Positions 1 through 11,864 of a DNA stretch of 64,000 bases are shown here, piece after piece. Position 1 is the stretch's first letter. Every line of letters begins with the position of its first letter. Both the position numbers and the translations under genes were made by a program. The notes under the pieces are model-generated. The model was not told the origin of the DNA. It saw nothing but the letters and a program-made list of their open reading frames with translations, and made no database searches. This DNA is from Larix kaempferi (taxonomy: Eukaryota; Streptophyta; Pinopsida; Pinales; Pinaceae), in NCBI GenBank assembly GCA_027924585.1, contig BSBM01000994.1, positions 11,105,001 to 11,169,000 of the forward strand, given 5' to 3'.

Positions 1-765
1 AATTATAACCCTTAAACCCTAAAGTTTGTATTCCCATAACCCTTACTAGTAATAATTATAACCCTTTAATAACACATATCACTCTAAATCCCCACCTATC
101 ACTCTAAATCCACTAATCCCTAAACATTTTCCTTAATCCCTATAAACTTATACATTTTTAAAACCTAGCCCATATAATTATTTATCCCCTAATTTTATCA
201 CTCCTAACATATATAATCCATAACTATTAAAACCCTTAACCCATATAAAAATGACTCGTAACATTTCACCATCTTAACCCTTAACCAATAATCCATACAA
301 CACTTAACATCTAACTTCAAACCCATAACTCTAGTCTAATATCTTGTACAATTCCTAACTTTCATGGAAACCCACATCATCCTAATCCTTAACTTCTAAC
401 CATTATAACTACTAATGTATATCATTCTTAATCTGTAATCACTATAGCCACTAACAACTATAATACCTATATTTTTAAATCTATAACCCCTAACCATCAT
501 ATTCCATCTAAATTTGCTCATACTTTACCATTTACCATTATACCTAACCTGCTCAACCATTTTCCACCAACACCTAAACTAAATATCCGTAACCTATTTA
601 ACCACTAACCTTGAATCCCTTATTCATACAACCTTATCCAATAATTCCCAACCTTTAATCATTGTAATCTCTAACTAGAAACCACTATAATCCATAATCC
701 ATAAGATCCCTTGTCCTTAATCCCTATCAACATCTACCAGAAACTATAATCTATTATCTTTATAT
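1..765. repeat. Degenerate interstitial telomere-like array, left block
   Basis: AT-rich sequence made of short, irregular variants of the plant telomere heptamer (AACCCTAA, TAACCCCTA, ATAACCCTTA), with poor periodicity. It is too degenerate to be an active telomere. The same material resumes after the solo LTR and again after element A, so it is one array split by insertions. No coding sequence is visible. Confidence 0.8.
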
Positions 766-770
766 CCCAT

Positions 771-1544
771 TGTTAGAGCAACATGAGAACTTAGTACCTT
801 AATCATTAATTAATTGATGGTTATTAGGTGCTAAACTGGTTAATAATTACATCCCTAGGTTATTATGAAGTTGTTATAAGTTGTATAGAACTTGTTGGGG
901 CAAGTGTGAACAATATCCACCATTGTATGGGACAAAGGGTGGTCAAATATAGCTATTGGGTGCTCTCCTTGAGACCACCACATGCATTTATTGCCACCAA
1001 CATGCCTAAGGCGCCTTCCTTTCCATGTTTTATGGATTTGGGTTTGACCAAGGGTGCCCATGCATTGAACCTAGTCCTTTTCCACTCTTTTGGCTATTTG
1101 TGGTCGACCCTAGCCTACCTAACTTCCAACCATCTCATTCACATGTGTGAGCTCCATATTGGTGCCCCATGCTCACCCAACATTCACATGCATAATTCGA
1201 ACCTGTTTGGGATATTTTGGGAACCATTTGGTCAACCTAGGGGGGATTGGGCTAAATCTAAGCTATCTAAGTGTGCACACTCCAAGTGCATCCTATTTCT
1301 TCCTATTGTTATATAAGGATGATCCAAACTCATTGTTGGGTTGGAATGTTAAAAGAATCTGATATTTGATCATTTGTGTTTCCTATTTTTTTATCATTTG
1401 TTCTGATATTTGATCATTTATGCATGTTTTTTAATCATTTGTTTTCCATAAATGTATATGCACTTGTTTCTTGCATAATTAGTTAAATATTTCAATTGTG
1501 AGGCATCTATAGTAGTTAGATCCTACTATGATAGAGATTTTACA
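771..1544 (+). mobile_element. Solo LTR inserted in the telomere-like array
   Basis: A 774-bp block unlike its surroundings begins TGTTAGAGC and ends GATTTTACA, so it has TG...CA ends. It is flanked by identical 5-bp direct repeats CCCAT at 766-770 and 1545-1549, the expected target site duplication of a retroviral-type integrase. A TATA-like box lies at 1310-1316. There is no internal region, so this is most simply a solo LTR left by LTR-LTR recombination. The open frames at 828-1362 sit inside it and have no recognisable domain. The family is not identifiable from the sequence alone. Orientation is inferred from the TATA box. Confidence 0.75.
1310..1316 (+). promoter_or_regulatory. TATA box of the solo LTR
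   Basis: TATATAAGG lies about 235 bp before the right end of the solo LTR, a normal place for an LTR core promoter. It supports + orientation. Confidence 0.45.
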
Positions 1545-1549
1545 CCCAT

Positions 1550-3736
1550 GACCCCCATCAAACCTAACACTTGCCCCTCTCGCTTATTACTTCTATCACT
1601 TATATTCCACTACCCTAAAAAACCTTAACTAGTGTTATTGCATAAACATTATAAAATTTAACTAGTAAACTATCCAATCCATCATACTCATCACCCATAC
1701 AATTCCCAACATTTATGCATCATAGACTCTAATATACCTATCCCCGCACCCTTAATTGATATAATCTCTTGTATTAGACACCTCTTAACCATGTCCAATT
1801 CTAACAACTCTAATGTCTTACATATATAATCCCTTTAGCATAACAAATATAAGCCTAATCCTTATGGTTTGTAAACCCTTTGATCCCCAACCCTTAACCT
1901 ATATAAACATTATCCCATATAACCCCTAACCATACCACCGTAATAACCAACCCCTAACTAATGTATTACCTAATATGTTATACCTAGAACCCCTAATTTT
2001 ATAATGGTAAACCCTTATAGCCAATATCACTAAACCATCATAACCCCTAACAATTAACCTTTATAACCACATAACCCAAATAATCATTCACCATATCACC
2101 CCTAACCTCCCACCACATACCTTTAACAACATAACCATTGATCCTTATAACCCTTATGTATTAACACATATAACCTTTAACCCCCATTAACTTAAAACCT
2201 TACCACGTAACACCAAACCCTAAATTGTTACTATGTTTAAAACATATAACCCCTTACGTGTTACCCCCACCGCCATTAACCCATATTTTGGATAAAATGT
2301 AATGATTATAAATCCTCATCGTTAGCCACCCGAACTTCATAACTAGCAACCAATATTGCATAGAACCATTTAACCCCTAAATCCTATCACCCTAAACCCT
2401 AACCGATAACCCCTAACATGTATAACTATTAAATCCATATTGTTATCACCCTTAAATTCTATCAAATATAAACCCCAAAAACTATAACCTTAAAATCTTT
2501 ACCTATAAGCCTTATCCCATAACCATTATAACCCTAACTCCTACAACCTTAACCCCTATACCCTCTAACCCATAAAATTGAAAAATCACCATATCACATT
2601 AAAGATCTCTTCTCAAACCCCTAACCAATAACCTCTATAACCTCTAGCCTTCATTTAACTTAAAACCTTGCCATGTAACCCCGACCGCTAAATTGTTATC
2701 GCATCTAACACATATTAGGTTACGCCCACCACCATTAACCCATATTCTGTTTAAATTGTAATTAGTATAACCCCTCACCCATATCCACAATAACCCTTAA
2801 CCAATAACCCATAATTCACGTAACCATTTGACCCATAAATATTATCACACTAAATCCTATCCCATAACCCCAAATCCTTATAACCCCTAACCTGTAAAAA
2901 TACTAACTCCTAACCGCTATAACCCTTAAAGACTATCAGTTTTGAACACTAAAATATATAATAACCCCATAGCCTTAATAACTCTTAACTGACAATACTT
3001 ATAATCCTAACCCCTACCACCCTTTAAACCATATACACTCTAACCCTTATAACCCCTAAATATTTCTAACTAATAAGCCCTATAATTCATAATATATTAA
3101 CATCAACCAACACAACCCCAAAATGGTAACCTAAATAATCCCTAACCCATATACATCATAACCATATCAACCATAAACATTGAACTATAATATTCAAATC
3201 CTAACCTATATATAAACTAATTGTTATTGGAGCTAAATGATAACAAATAATAAAGGGAATCCTTAAACAAAATATTTATAAACACTATCACATTTAAACC
3301 TTGATCCTCATCATCCTTGAACTGTAATCAATAACCAAGAAACCCTTAACTCTAACAAAAATAACACCTAACCCTAATTCTTGACCAATAAAACCCCTTC
3401 TAACCATAGAACTTATATTCCCTAGCCCCCATGAACCATGACCCTTATAACCTATCACCCGGCATCATCCCTATACCATATTACCCCTAACCCTAAAAAT
3501 GTATAACCCCTTAACCCTTTCACACTTAACCCCCACTACCCTCATCCCCTATGCCACAAATATTAATATTTGTAATTTTTAATCACCATAACCTATAATC
3601 CATTTCACTACTAATCTCTATTACTTATAATCAATATAAACCCATTATCATCCCTAACTACTATAATCCATAACATTTAACCACTATAATCCCTCACTAG
3701 TAACCCCTACCACTTAGTAGCACTATAACCACAAGC
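1550..3736. repeat. Degenerate interstitial telomere-like array, central block
   Basis: About 2.2 kb of imperfect TAACCCCTA/AACCCTAA-like units. The tract near 2390 has several close copies of the plant heptamer. No gene is visible. It directly borders the TSD of element A. Confidence 0.8.
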
Positions 3737-3741
3737 CCTTA

Positions 3742-4724
3742 TGTTATACCTCAATATTACACATTACATATTAGTGTCGCATCCTTGCATTACCGACCTA
3801 AACGACAGTTTCCCTTAAAGATCATCTGAACATCCAGAGTGAAAACCATTGACTGAATACTGAAAGCAAAACCTTTTTCTGCCATCTTCCAGCCCAACTT
3901 AGCCCTGTTTGTGAGCACTGCCGCTCCTTGCACATCTACAAGGGCGCGGTAGTTAGCACTACCGCGTGTTGCTCCTTCTCTGGGGCGCGGTACTACCGCG
4001 TTATGCTCAGTTATAGGGGCGCGGTAGTCTGAAATTAGCCTTTTTTCCTTGGATTTTGGGATTTCGACCTTTGAGGAGATTTTGTTGGGATTACCACCTT
4101 TGGTTCGATCCTAACTCCTTCTTTGTTTAGCTGGCCTGATCCACTAAACCCTCCATAGATCCACACTTCTCTCTTGTTGGTTAGCCTTCCCATGTGCTAT
4201 AAGAGAGAAGCTTTCCATGAGCCAAGGGGGGGACTTTTGGGCATCAAACCTATGATCTTGCAGCCTTGTGGAGATAGCTAGAGGAAGCACTTGGAGCTGG
4301 AAGTTGGCTTGGACATCAAGCAACTATTGTACATGACTTCAAGTTGGTAATGGAATAACTTGTCTTGTTTTCCCAAATCATTTGTGTTAATTTTGTTTTA
4401 ATGATATGATTTGTATCTTTCATAGATTTAGATTCTAACTTATGTTTCAGGTTGCTAGAGAATAGTGCATTCTTGTGTCTTGGTTCCATTTTGACAGGTT
4501 CATTCGTGAGGGCTTGGAGATTGGAGCAACTACAAAGACAAGCGTTTGGATAGAAGGTTAGTTAAACTCCTTCTACTCTTTCTAGCATTTTAATCTTGAG
4601 ATGTTTGTTAGATCTAGGGATTCAAGGTAGCATTTGTTTCCTTTTTGTCTTAGTATAGAGTCAGTACATCCTGCTTTATCCTAAGAGAGTTTCTACCTAT
4701 CCGTAGGGAGAAATTTCTACAACA
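3742..4724 (+). repeat. Element A 5' LTR
   Basis: Starts TGTTATACC and ends CTACAACA, 983 bp, matching the 3' LTR base for base except for five transitions. It is preceded by TSD CCTTA and followed by the primer binding site. It carries three GC-rich stem-loops (3918-4027) and a TATA-like CTATAAGAG near 4197. Confidence 0.95.
3918..4027 (+). repeat. Three GC-rich stem-loops in the LTR
   Basis: Three successive stem-loops share the stem CTACCGCG / CGCGGTAG. They lie at 3918-3953 (with CTGCCGC as left arm), 3959-3992 and 3993-4027. Loops of about 15-20 nt differ in sequence. The same stems recur in the 3' LTR (12060-12169), and a 43-bp repeat in the leader uses the same arms. They stand out against the AT-rich surroundings. 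Confidence 0.7.
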
Positions 4725-4729
4725 AAAAC

Positions 4730-4747
4730 TGGCGACTCCGCTGGGGA
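4730..4747 (+). other. Primer binding site, tRNA-Arg type
   Basis: TGGCGACTCCGCTGGGGA lies five bases after the 5' LTR. Its complement ends GGAGTCGCCA, matching the 3' end of plant tRNA-Arg(ACG) as I remember it. tRNA-Arg priming is known in Ogre/Tat-type Ty3 elements. Confidence 0.8.
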
Positions 4748-7213
4748 TCCTTTCTTCCCTAGTTTCACCTTTGCTTGCTTGTTTAGATCATCAAATCCTC
4801 TTCTAAGTGTTGTTTCTCATCACCTTAGATCCTCTTTGATCATCATTGAGGACCATTTTAAACTTAGGAACTTACCCTTGCTCGGATCTTGGCCAAACTT
4901 TGATTTTTTTTTATCCTACAGGAGACTACCGCTCCCCCACAGTATTCTAGGGCGCGGTACTGTCAACACTACCGCTCCCCCACAGTGTTCTAGGGCGCGG
5001 TACTGTCCAAACTACCGCTCCCCCACAGTGTTCCAGGGGGCGGCACTGTCATTTTTTGGTCATTTTTGAGCTTATTTGGAGGGGTTCCCTTGGTTTTTTT
5101 GCTTCCAAACTCTTGGGGTGCCTCCATATGGTCCATGGGATTCTTTTTTACACAATTTTGAAGAGATTTGAGTCTCTTTTGAGTCCTTTTCATCCACATT
5201 TTTTTTCTCTAGTCCTTCATTGGCATCTTTGAGGCCATTTGGTCAATTTTGAGTCCTCTAAGCCATTTTTTAGTTCTGGGAGTCAAGTGTACCTTCCCAG
5301 TCACTTTAGGATCTCTATAACATAACTTTGAACCCTTCCAAACCTCATTTGGGAAGATTTGTGCCCTTTTTTCTTTGTTTGGAAGACTAGGTTCTATCTT
5401 GGAAAGTCGAAATCCCCTTGGGTTAACTTGATCCCTTGTGCACGTTTTCAATTTTTCTGATTTAGAGTCTCTTGATCAGGGATTTTGTGACCATTACATG
5501 ACCAATTTGGACTGATACAATTCATTTTTAGCTTGTTTTAGAAACTCTTTGCATCTTTTGGAAGATCGAAGCCTTTGTTTGGTTTCTTGAGTCAAACTAG
5601 TGCTTTGTTTGCTTGTTGGGTAGAATTGTCATTCTTTTCAAGCCCCAATAGCTTGCATTGATTTTTAAAACTTTTTCTCGCCATTGGATTGTAATTGGAT
5701 TCATTTTTTCTCAGAAATCTCTTTAGTGTGATATTCCAAAGGTTTGTTTGGTTTGGCATCATTTGGATTGCTTATATTGGCTTTGAAAAACTTGGGACAT
5801 CCTTGTCTTTTGAAGTCATTTTCTTGGGTTTTGCACTTTGTTTCCTTTGCATCTTTAGCTATTTATTGGTCATTGGAATAGATCGATCCCTTGTTTCCAT
5901 TTTATTCTAGTTCAAAGAGAAGCTTGATTTTGTCATTCTTTTACCATATTCATGAAATTGAAACACATAGGTATTCTTCTTGCTTTAATTTAATCATTTG
6001 ACATTTTTGGTATTACATTCATGAGAAGAAGAAATGCTTGTTTCATATTTATGTGCATTTGAGTTAGACAATATCATTAGGTTCTTCTCTTTGTCTTGCA
6101 TTTGATTGGAAGCATTTGTAGAATCTTTCTTTCCGTAGCTTGGATGTGTCTTTTTCAAGTGTAAAAAGATAGGAAATGAATTAGAATCATTACGTTTGGT
6201 GTTCATATGAAGAAATTTTTTATTGCTTTGGGTTAGTTTTGGGTACATATTTTACTTCTTTCTATCATTTTGAAAAGAAATAAAATTGCATGTGCATTGG
6301 GTTGTGCATATTGGGAATGGAAAGAATTCTTCCTTACTTTAGCTAGTATTCATCGAAGAGAAAGGCTCATTTCGATTCATCTTCATTTGCATGGTTTGGG
6401 TCGTCATAACACCATCAAGTTGCACTTCCATAACCCGATTGAGTAAGACAGCCACTAAAATTAATCTCCCTAATTAAACCAACTTTAACCTCACTTGAGG
6501 AAATCAAAAGAATTTGGTAGTTAGGTAGGACACCGGGGATAGGCATCAAAATAATTCCCCCTTGTCATTTTCATCTGAGACATAGTCGTTGTCTTTAGGG
6601 AACTAAAATCCTCTAGTACTTATTGACACGGTCACAGCTAGTTTGTGGAGGGGCCTCCTGACTGTTTCCAACTTTCAGGGGTTAAACGGCCGCGAGATTG
6701 AGAACCGGACGGACTCTGTGGAATACCGCACTCCACTTAGCCCTAAGGCAACATCGATCGCTGTCTTCTTCGGAAGGCTGAAGTGCCCAAAACCTTTTCC
6801 GACGTGTCATGAACGAGGTAGCTTAGTATCTATTCTACTAGGGCTCTTTTACCCAGGATCCCTTTCGGTAGAGGGATATCCTTCTTATATCGGTCTCTCA
6901 TGTTGTATTGTTCGACTTGGATTTCATCACCTTGCGAAGGATACAATTTGTTGAGGTCTCCAGCTCTTAGTTAGGAGGTTTTGCTTGCTATCTTGTAGAG
7001 GGTCTTTTTCTTTGTAGGGCTGCTTGTTGGCATTCTGGCCGTTTTGTTGTACAGCTCACTTACTGTGGCAGCGGCCTCAGTATAGTTTTTTGAGCTTGCT
7101 CTTTTGGCCTATGAGCCTTGTCTTTTCCTAGCTCCCCTTTCGCACGCTCGGTGGCCTAAGGGTTTTTGAGTTCTTTTTAACAAGACTTCGTCCACATCAC
7201 TTAGTTTTGTTTC
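4748..7213 (+). other. Element A leader, no convincing gene
   Basis: About 2.5 kb between primer site and ORF. It is T-rich and low in complexity up to about 6400, more mixed after that. Short ORFs (4779-5069, 5695-5910, 6643-6954) show no domain, and I do not call them. A 43-bp triple repeat lies at its start. Confidence 0.6.
4925..5050 (+). repeat. 43-bp tandem repeat x3, stem-loop units
   Basis: Units start at 4925, 4968 and 5011. Each contains ACTACCGCTCCCCC and, about 20 bases on, GGGCGCGGTACTGT. These two arms can pair (TACCGC with GCGGTA, CCC with GGG). They reuse the stem seen three times in each LTR. The third unit has drifted to GGGGGCGGCACTGT. Position just after the primer site is where packaging or dimerisation signals usually lie; that role is inference. 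Confidence 0.75.
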
Positions 7214-8623
7214 ATGGAGAATCTACCTCCATGTACCCATGCTCCTTCTGGGACTACCAATCCGGAGACCCCTTTTCAAGGGGTACCTTTTACTTTTCCT
7301 CCAGTTGGAGATATTGGTCCTCCCTTTATTGCCACGTTAAATCTTCCTGGATTAACCATAGGATTACCGGTATGGTTATTCAATCCGGTAATTCCGATTG
7401 CACCCAATGTTTCGAATGTTAACTCTCCACCACGAGAGAGTCAATCCCAAACTAATCCTTCCCCTTCTTCGTCGGGTGAATCTTCTTCCGTTCCTTCTTC
7501 CTCGCCTGACCAAAGCAATAGTGTTAGTAATCAGGTGGATAAGAAGAAGAAGAAAAGGAAAGTTAAGAAGAAGAAGGATAAGGAAGAGACCAAGCGTAAA
7601 CCGATTGCCCCTAATGGCACTCATTCTACGAAAACACCCCGTAAGCCCAAGTTCCCTTGCAAACTTTGTAAGGGTGATCACCTTCTCAAGGACTGCCCCG
7701 GTCTTTCCCGTGTATCAGAAGTGTGGTCTAAAAACCCCAAACCACTTGTATCGTCGACCTCTGATCATCATGTTGATGACACTCCCTCAACCAGTGATCC
7801 CTTGGTGAAGGGTAGGAAGGGTAAAGTCCTATATCCCTGTTTGATATGCAAGGGTATGCACCGTACTTTCCTTTGTCCAAGCATGGATGAAGCTTCGCGG
7901 TGGTTGGAAGATATTACTAGTTCTCAACTGGTGCTTCCAACAAACGATAGTAAGTTGCCCCTCGACCCCCCGCTGGTTGACCAAGTGATCAATTCAGTTT
8001 CATTTGCAATTTATCCCACTCTCCCTTCCGAGAGTGAAGTGATCGAGTCGCTGTCATCCCCACTCGATCCCGCTCTTTCATTGGAGAAGGTCCAGACTGA
8101 AGCAGTCATCTTGACACAACCTTCGTCTCATTCTTATCTTCCAAGAGAGAGTGAATTGGAAACCACTGATGTTTTCCTTATTGGTTCAGAATGTCCTCGG
8201 CAAGGGGAAACCCTGTCTGTTTCTATGAGACCCCCTCCAAGTACTGAGGTTATTTCCTTTGATTGGAATGGTCTAACAGAATCTCGTCTTTCTTCGAGTG
8301 TTCCTTTTCAAATATCTGTAGGAGTTTCCGATAAAGAAATTTTTCGTACGATAGTTGATGAAGGAGCTTCTGTTAGTATTCTATCCTCAACTGCTTGGCA
8401 AGCCTTAGGTTCTCCTCGGCTTGTTCCCGTCACTTACCAGATACTGGCTTTCAATAGAAGGCCTACTGGACCTTTAGGGTCCCTTCCTCAGTTACCTATC
8501 ACTTTGGGAGGGAAAACTGTCTGTATTGATGTTATGGTCATCCAAGGTCCCTTAGATTTTAATCTACTCCTTGGACGCGATTACGTCCATGCCATGAAGG
8601 CTGTAGTGTCCTCACTCTTCTGA
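7214..8623 (+). CDS. Gag-like zinc-knuckle plus aspartic protease protein of element A
   Basis: 469 residues from an ATG at 7214. The N-terminal ~80 residues are proline-rich, then a serine-rich linker, then a lysine-rich nuclear-localisation-like run (residues ~110-135). Two zinc knuckles follow with unusual spacing C-x2-C-x3-H-x4-C (CKLCKGDHLLKDC and CLICKGMHRTFLC); retroviral knuckles have x4. A retropepsin-like domain fills the C-terminus: VDEGASVSIL (DEG where DSG or DTG is usual) and LLLGRDYVHAM. The TGA at 8621-8623 interrupts a frame that continues to a TAG at 8756-8758 with typical protease-tail sequence (VMYFPHHGN, VTIDQLSF). CGA to TGA would explain it. I see no standard capsid domain. 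It probably provides nucleic-acid binding and processing in trans or is decaying. Domain calls are firm; function is inferred. Confidence 0.8.
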   Translation: MENLPPCTHAPSGTTNPETPFQGVPFTFPPVGDIGPPFIATLNLPGLTIGLPVWLFNPVIPIAPNVSNVNSPPRESQSQTNPSPSSSGESSSVPSSSPDQSNSVSNQVDKKKKKRKVKKKKDKEETKRKPIAPNGTHSTKTPRKPKFPCKLCKGDHLLKDCPGLSRVSEVWSKNPKPLVSSTSDHHVDDTPSTSDPLVKGRKGKVLYPCLICKGMHRTFLCPSMDEASRWLEDITSSQLVLPTNDSKLPLDPPLVDQVINSVSFAIYPTLPSESEVIESLSSPLDPALSLEKVQTEAVILTQPSSHSYLPRESELETTDVFLIGSECPRQGETLSVSMRPPPSTEVISFDWNGLTESRLSSSVPFQISVGVSDKEIFRTIVDEGASVSILSSTAWQALGSPRLVPVTYQILAFNRRPTGPLGSLPQLPITLGGKTVCIDVMVIQGPLDFNLLLGRDYVHAMKAVVSSLF

Positions 8624-8769
8624 GTGATGTATTTTCCCCATCATGGGAATGTTGTGACCATCGATCAGCTTTCCTTTGTGACGCCCACTCATCGCATGAC
8701 TCCTAGTCACCAGACTTCCCTAAATGTTCCACATGTTTTAGTGGTTTCTTCCCCCTAGGGGGGGGATGC

Positions 8770-10775
8770 TTGGAGCAAAGTTCTATTCTGGTGTCAAGCT
8801 CGTTAAAAAATGAAACCATTTTCTCAAGCATAGTTTACTCTTGGTTTTAAGCTTGTGTAAAAATGAAACCAACCATCAATCTCAAGCATAGTTTACTTTT
8901 GGTTTTAAGCTTGTGTAAAAATGAAACCAACCAGTAGTTTGAGCATAGTTCCCTTTCTATGTCAAGCTCGTTAAAAAATGAAATAGGTTCCTACGAGCAT
9001 AGTTTATTCCCTGTTTCAAGCTCATTAAAAAATGAAACCGACCCTCAAGCACAGTTTACTCTTGGTTTTAAGCTTGTGTAAAAATGAAACCAATCCCAAG
9101 CATAGTTTACGTTCGGTTTCAAGCTTGCGTAAAAATGAAACTACCTTCAAGCATAATTTCTTTCTGTTTTAAGCTCATTAAAAAATAAAAAGGACCCTTT
9201 CAAGCATTGTTATTATCTATTTTTCAAGCTTGTGTAAAAATGAAATAGATCTCCTTTCCATTTGTTCGAGTCTATCGCTAGAGTTAGGATTTGAACCTTC
9301 ATTTCATCTGCCTGGGTCACTTGGTCCTGGTTCTCCCTACCCCCCCTGGTGAACACATTTGGATTAGTAGCCAGGATTTTTGGGTAAGGAAGAAGAGTAG
9401 TCAGACGAAACGAAGCTTGGGGGGCATGTTTAGCCTTTAGCAATCATGCTGGGGGCATTTACCAACCTCTGATCATCATGTTGGGAGGGAACCCATCAAT
9501 GGGCCTTAATCGTGAGCAGAGTTTACCTTTGGATTCAAGCTCATTAAAAAATGAAACCAGTATTTTGAGCAAAGTTCTACTCCTATGTCAAGCTCGTTAA
9601 AAAATGAAACATATCCTTTCCCTTTGAGTCGAGTCTCCTCGTAGACTTAGTAAATGAACCTTCTTTTCACTTGCCTATACCTTAGGCGAATGAAATGAAG
9701 CTTAGGGGCATGACTTCAATGTCTGGAAGTTACGTTGAAGTCAACTCGATCACCTCTCCACATCACGTTGGAGCTAAGTCACTTACTTCTAGCAATCATG
9801 CTGGGGGCATGAACCAACCTTTGGATTTCATGACGGAAATAAGTTCACCATTGGGAACATTTTCGAGCATACTTTCCTTTTTAGGTTTCGAGCTCATTAA
9901 ACTATGGAAATTATCCTGAGCATAGTTCATTTTCTGTTACAAGCTCGTTAAAAAATGAAGCAGACATCATGAGCATTCTTCCAACCTATCTTCGAGCTCG
10001 TTAAAAACAGTAAGATGGTGTTTGAGCTTACTTTTCACTTTTTTCGTGCTCTGGTTAAAACATGAAAAGTGGTTTGAGCTTACTTTTTCCTTTTTCGTGC
10101 TCTGGATCCAAACATGAAAAAGATTTCGAGTGCTTCTGATACCATTATCGTGCTCGTTAAACAAATTGGAGTAAAAAGGTGTGTCTAACGAGTATAGGTT
10201 TATCACTTTATCCGGCCTCGCTAGACTATTTACGGAAAAGGAACTGTGTCGAGTTTACTTTTCCTTTGTCGTACTCGATCATCAACCATGACAAAGTTGT
10301 ACATGGAGTCCATAGTTAAGCTCTTTTCAGACTCCCTAAAATTGAAAAGATTGCCAAGCGAAATTGATTCATTCACGCTTGTAAAAGGATTTGAATGATC
10401 GTCTCCCTAGTGATAGTTTACCCCTTTTTCGGACTAGGGGGCACTACTTACGAAAAAGGAATACTCCAGCCAATCATGACTGGAAGAGTCCTCTCCCGCG
10501 TTGTTTTACCCTTTTTCGGGCGATGAGGCTAACCTTACGAAAAAGGACCGTTGGAGTCTTCTTTAGTTATTTTCAGACTCTTTAAACATGAAATGACAAC
10601 CGAGTTTTCCTTCCTTGGACTCGTAAAATCAAACATCGAAGGACCCACTTTGGGACGAACCCCTCCTTTCTCAGGTTCGAAAAACATGTGAGATTGGACT
10701 CATCTATGAGATGAGCTATATCGAGCATCTGTTATCCTCCTCAAGCTCGTTAAAAAACAAAGAGGTACTCGTCCA
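8770..10775 (+). repeat. Tandem array of covarying stem-loops in element A
   Basis: More than 20 units of about 45-60 bp, dense at 8770-9250, 9520-9610 and 9870-10775. A typical unit is a lead (AGCATAGTTTAC), a left arm, a loop (AAGCTCGTTAAAAAA) and a right arm (TGAAACC). The arms differ between units but stay complementary: GGTTT/AAACC (8850s), CTATG/AATAG (8957-8986), CACTTTT/AAAAGTG (10030s), CTTTGTC/GACAAAG (10255-10310), CCTTTTTCG/CGAAAAAGG (10430s and 10510s), TCTCA/TGAGA (10670s). Two spacers (9250-9520 and 9610-9870) resemble each other, so a larger block was also duplicated. No long ORF crosses it. Confidence 0.8.
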
Positions 10776-11863
10776 TCATGTCAGGGGAAAATAGGAAAAT
10801 GAGTCAAGTTTACCTTGTTGGCAGCTTGTAAGTCATCACCTTTGAACATGGCATGCATCCTCACCTTGTCTATTTTGGGTAGTCAGTCTTGCTGATAGTG
10901 TCATCATTATGATCATACGTCCTCATTATTGCTATGAGTTCACACTTTCTGTGGTTCTGTCTGTTCAAGTAATCCCTGCTGCCAAGCTCTGTTTCATGCC
11001 GTTATATGTTCAAAGGGTTATTACCTTGAGTCCACCTCCACTTCATGTCAAACCTTCCCTTTGTGTCAGTACATATTCTATTGTTTCATCGGTCCATACT
11101 ATCTCTCGTTCTGATTTCGTGTCAATGATGTGGGAATCATTATGGCCCACCTTCGACGAGTCTATTCCTGTCGACACCAAATCACTATCCAGGAATTAGG
11201 CTTAGGAGTCAACCACTATTACCTTGGTACCTGCATGCCTCAATGGCAGGTTTCCTCGTATTCAACAGTAGGTTTTCGTCAATGACCTCTGATTGAATGA
11301 TCTCTCGGATGCTCGACATCAACTCCTTTATTCGCATTTCGTTGAGATGTGCTATAGATACCTTGGGGATCATTGTCATTATTGGTGATTTCCCTCGCAT
11401 TTGTTAACGGTTCACATCATTGACCGGTAATCAAATGGTTTCTACCATGTTCGACTTCAACACCTTGTAATCACATGGCTAGATTCGTATCGTTTGCGAT
11501 CGAGTAGAAGACCCTGGATACCCTTTTGTATTTTGATTACGTCCAGGTTGCAATGGAGATTTTTCTGTATTGTCACACAGATCCACTTTTGTATTGGTCG
11601 TGGCTGTGTCATTACTGTCTCATGGATCTACGCTTGTTTATAGTAGCCATGATTTGTCTACAGTCTATATCATCTCAGTACTCATGGATCTGCAATGTAT
11701 TGGTCGGCAGCCATGCTTTGAGTCATTTGTTTCCGAGCATGGGAATGCCCGCCTCGGTGGTATATCTGACATTTTGTCTCTATTTTTCAGCTCCTTGTTG
11801 CTCTCCTCGATGCTATCTCCGAACCGTATTTGTAAAGTCTTTCGGCCATCAATCTCTTCTGAC
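10776..11863 (+). other. Element A region between stem-loop array and polypurine tract
   Basis: About 1.1 kb with short overlapping ORFs (10909-11199, 11526-11960) that show no domain. It ends with CCTCACAC just before the polypurine tract, a feature shared with element E. I see no gene here. Confidence 0.5.
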
Positions 11864-11864
11864 C

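Noticed and set aside
828-1362. Open frames at 828-1316 and 1147-1362 as genes
   Set aside because: They lie inside the solo LTR, and no domain or conserved motif is visible.
1-3736. A true chromosome end
   Set aside because: The repeats are strongly degenerate, and the array is followed by tens of kilobases of elements and continues after element A. It is interstitial.
4930-7200. Short ORFs in the element A leader (for example 4779-5069, 5695-5910, 6643-6954) as genes
   Set aside because: They are short, cover low-complexity or repeat sequence, overlap on both strands and show no domain.
8770-10775. CRISPR-like regular repeats
   Set aside because: The units are stem-loops of uneven spacing inside a plant retrotransposon. 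There are no unique spacers of constant length and no cas genes.
8770-10775. MicroRNA precursors
   Set aside because: Stems are only about 5-9 bp, too short for plant miRNA hairpins.
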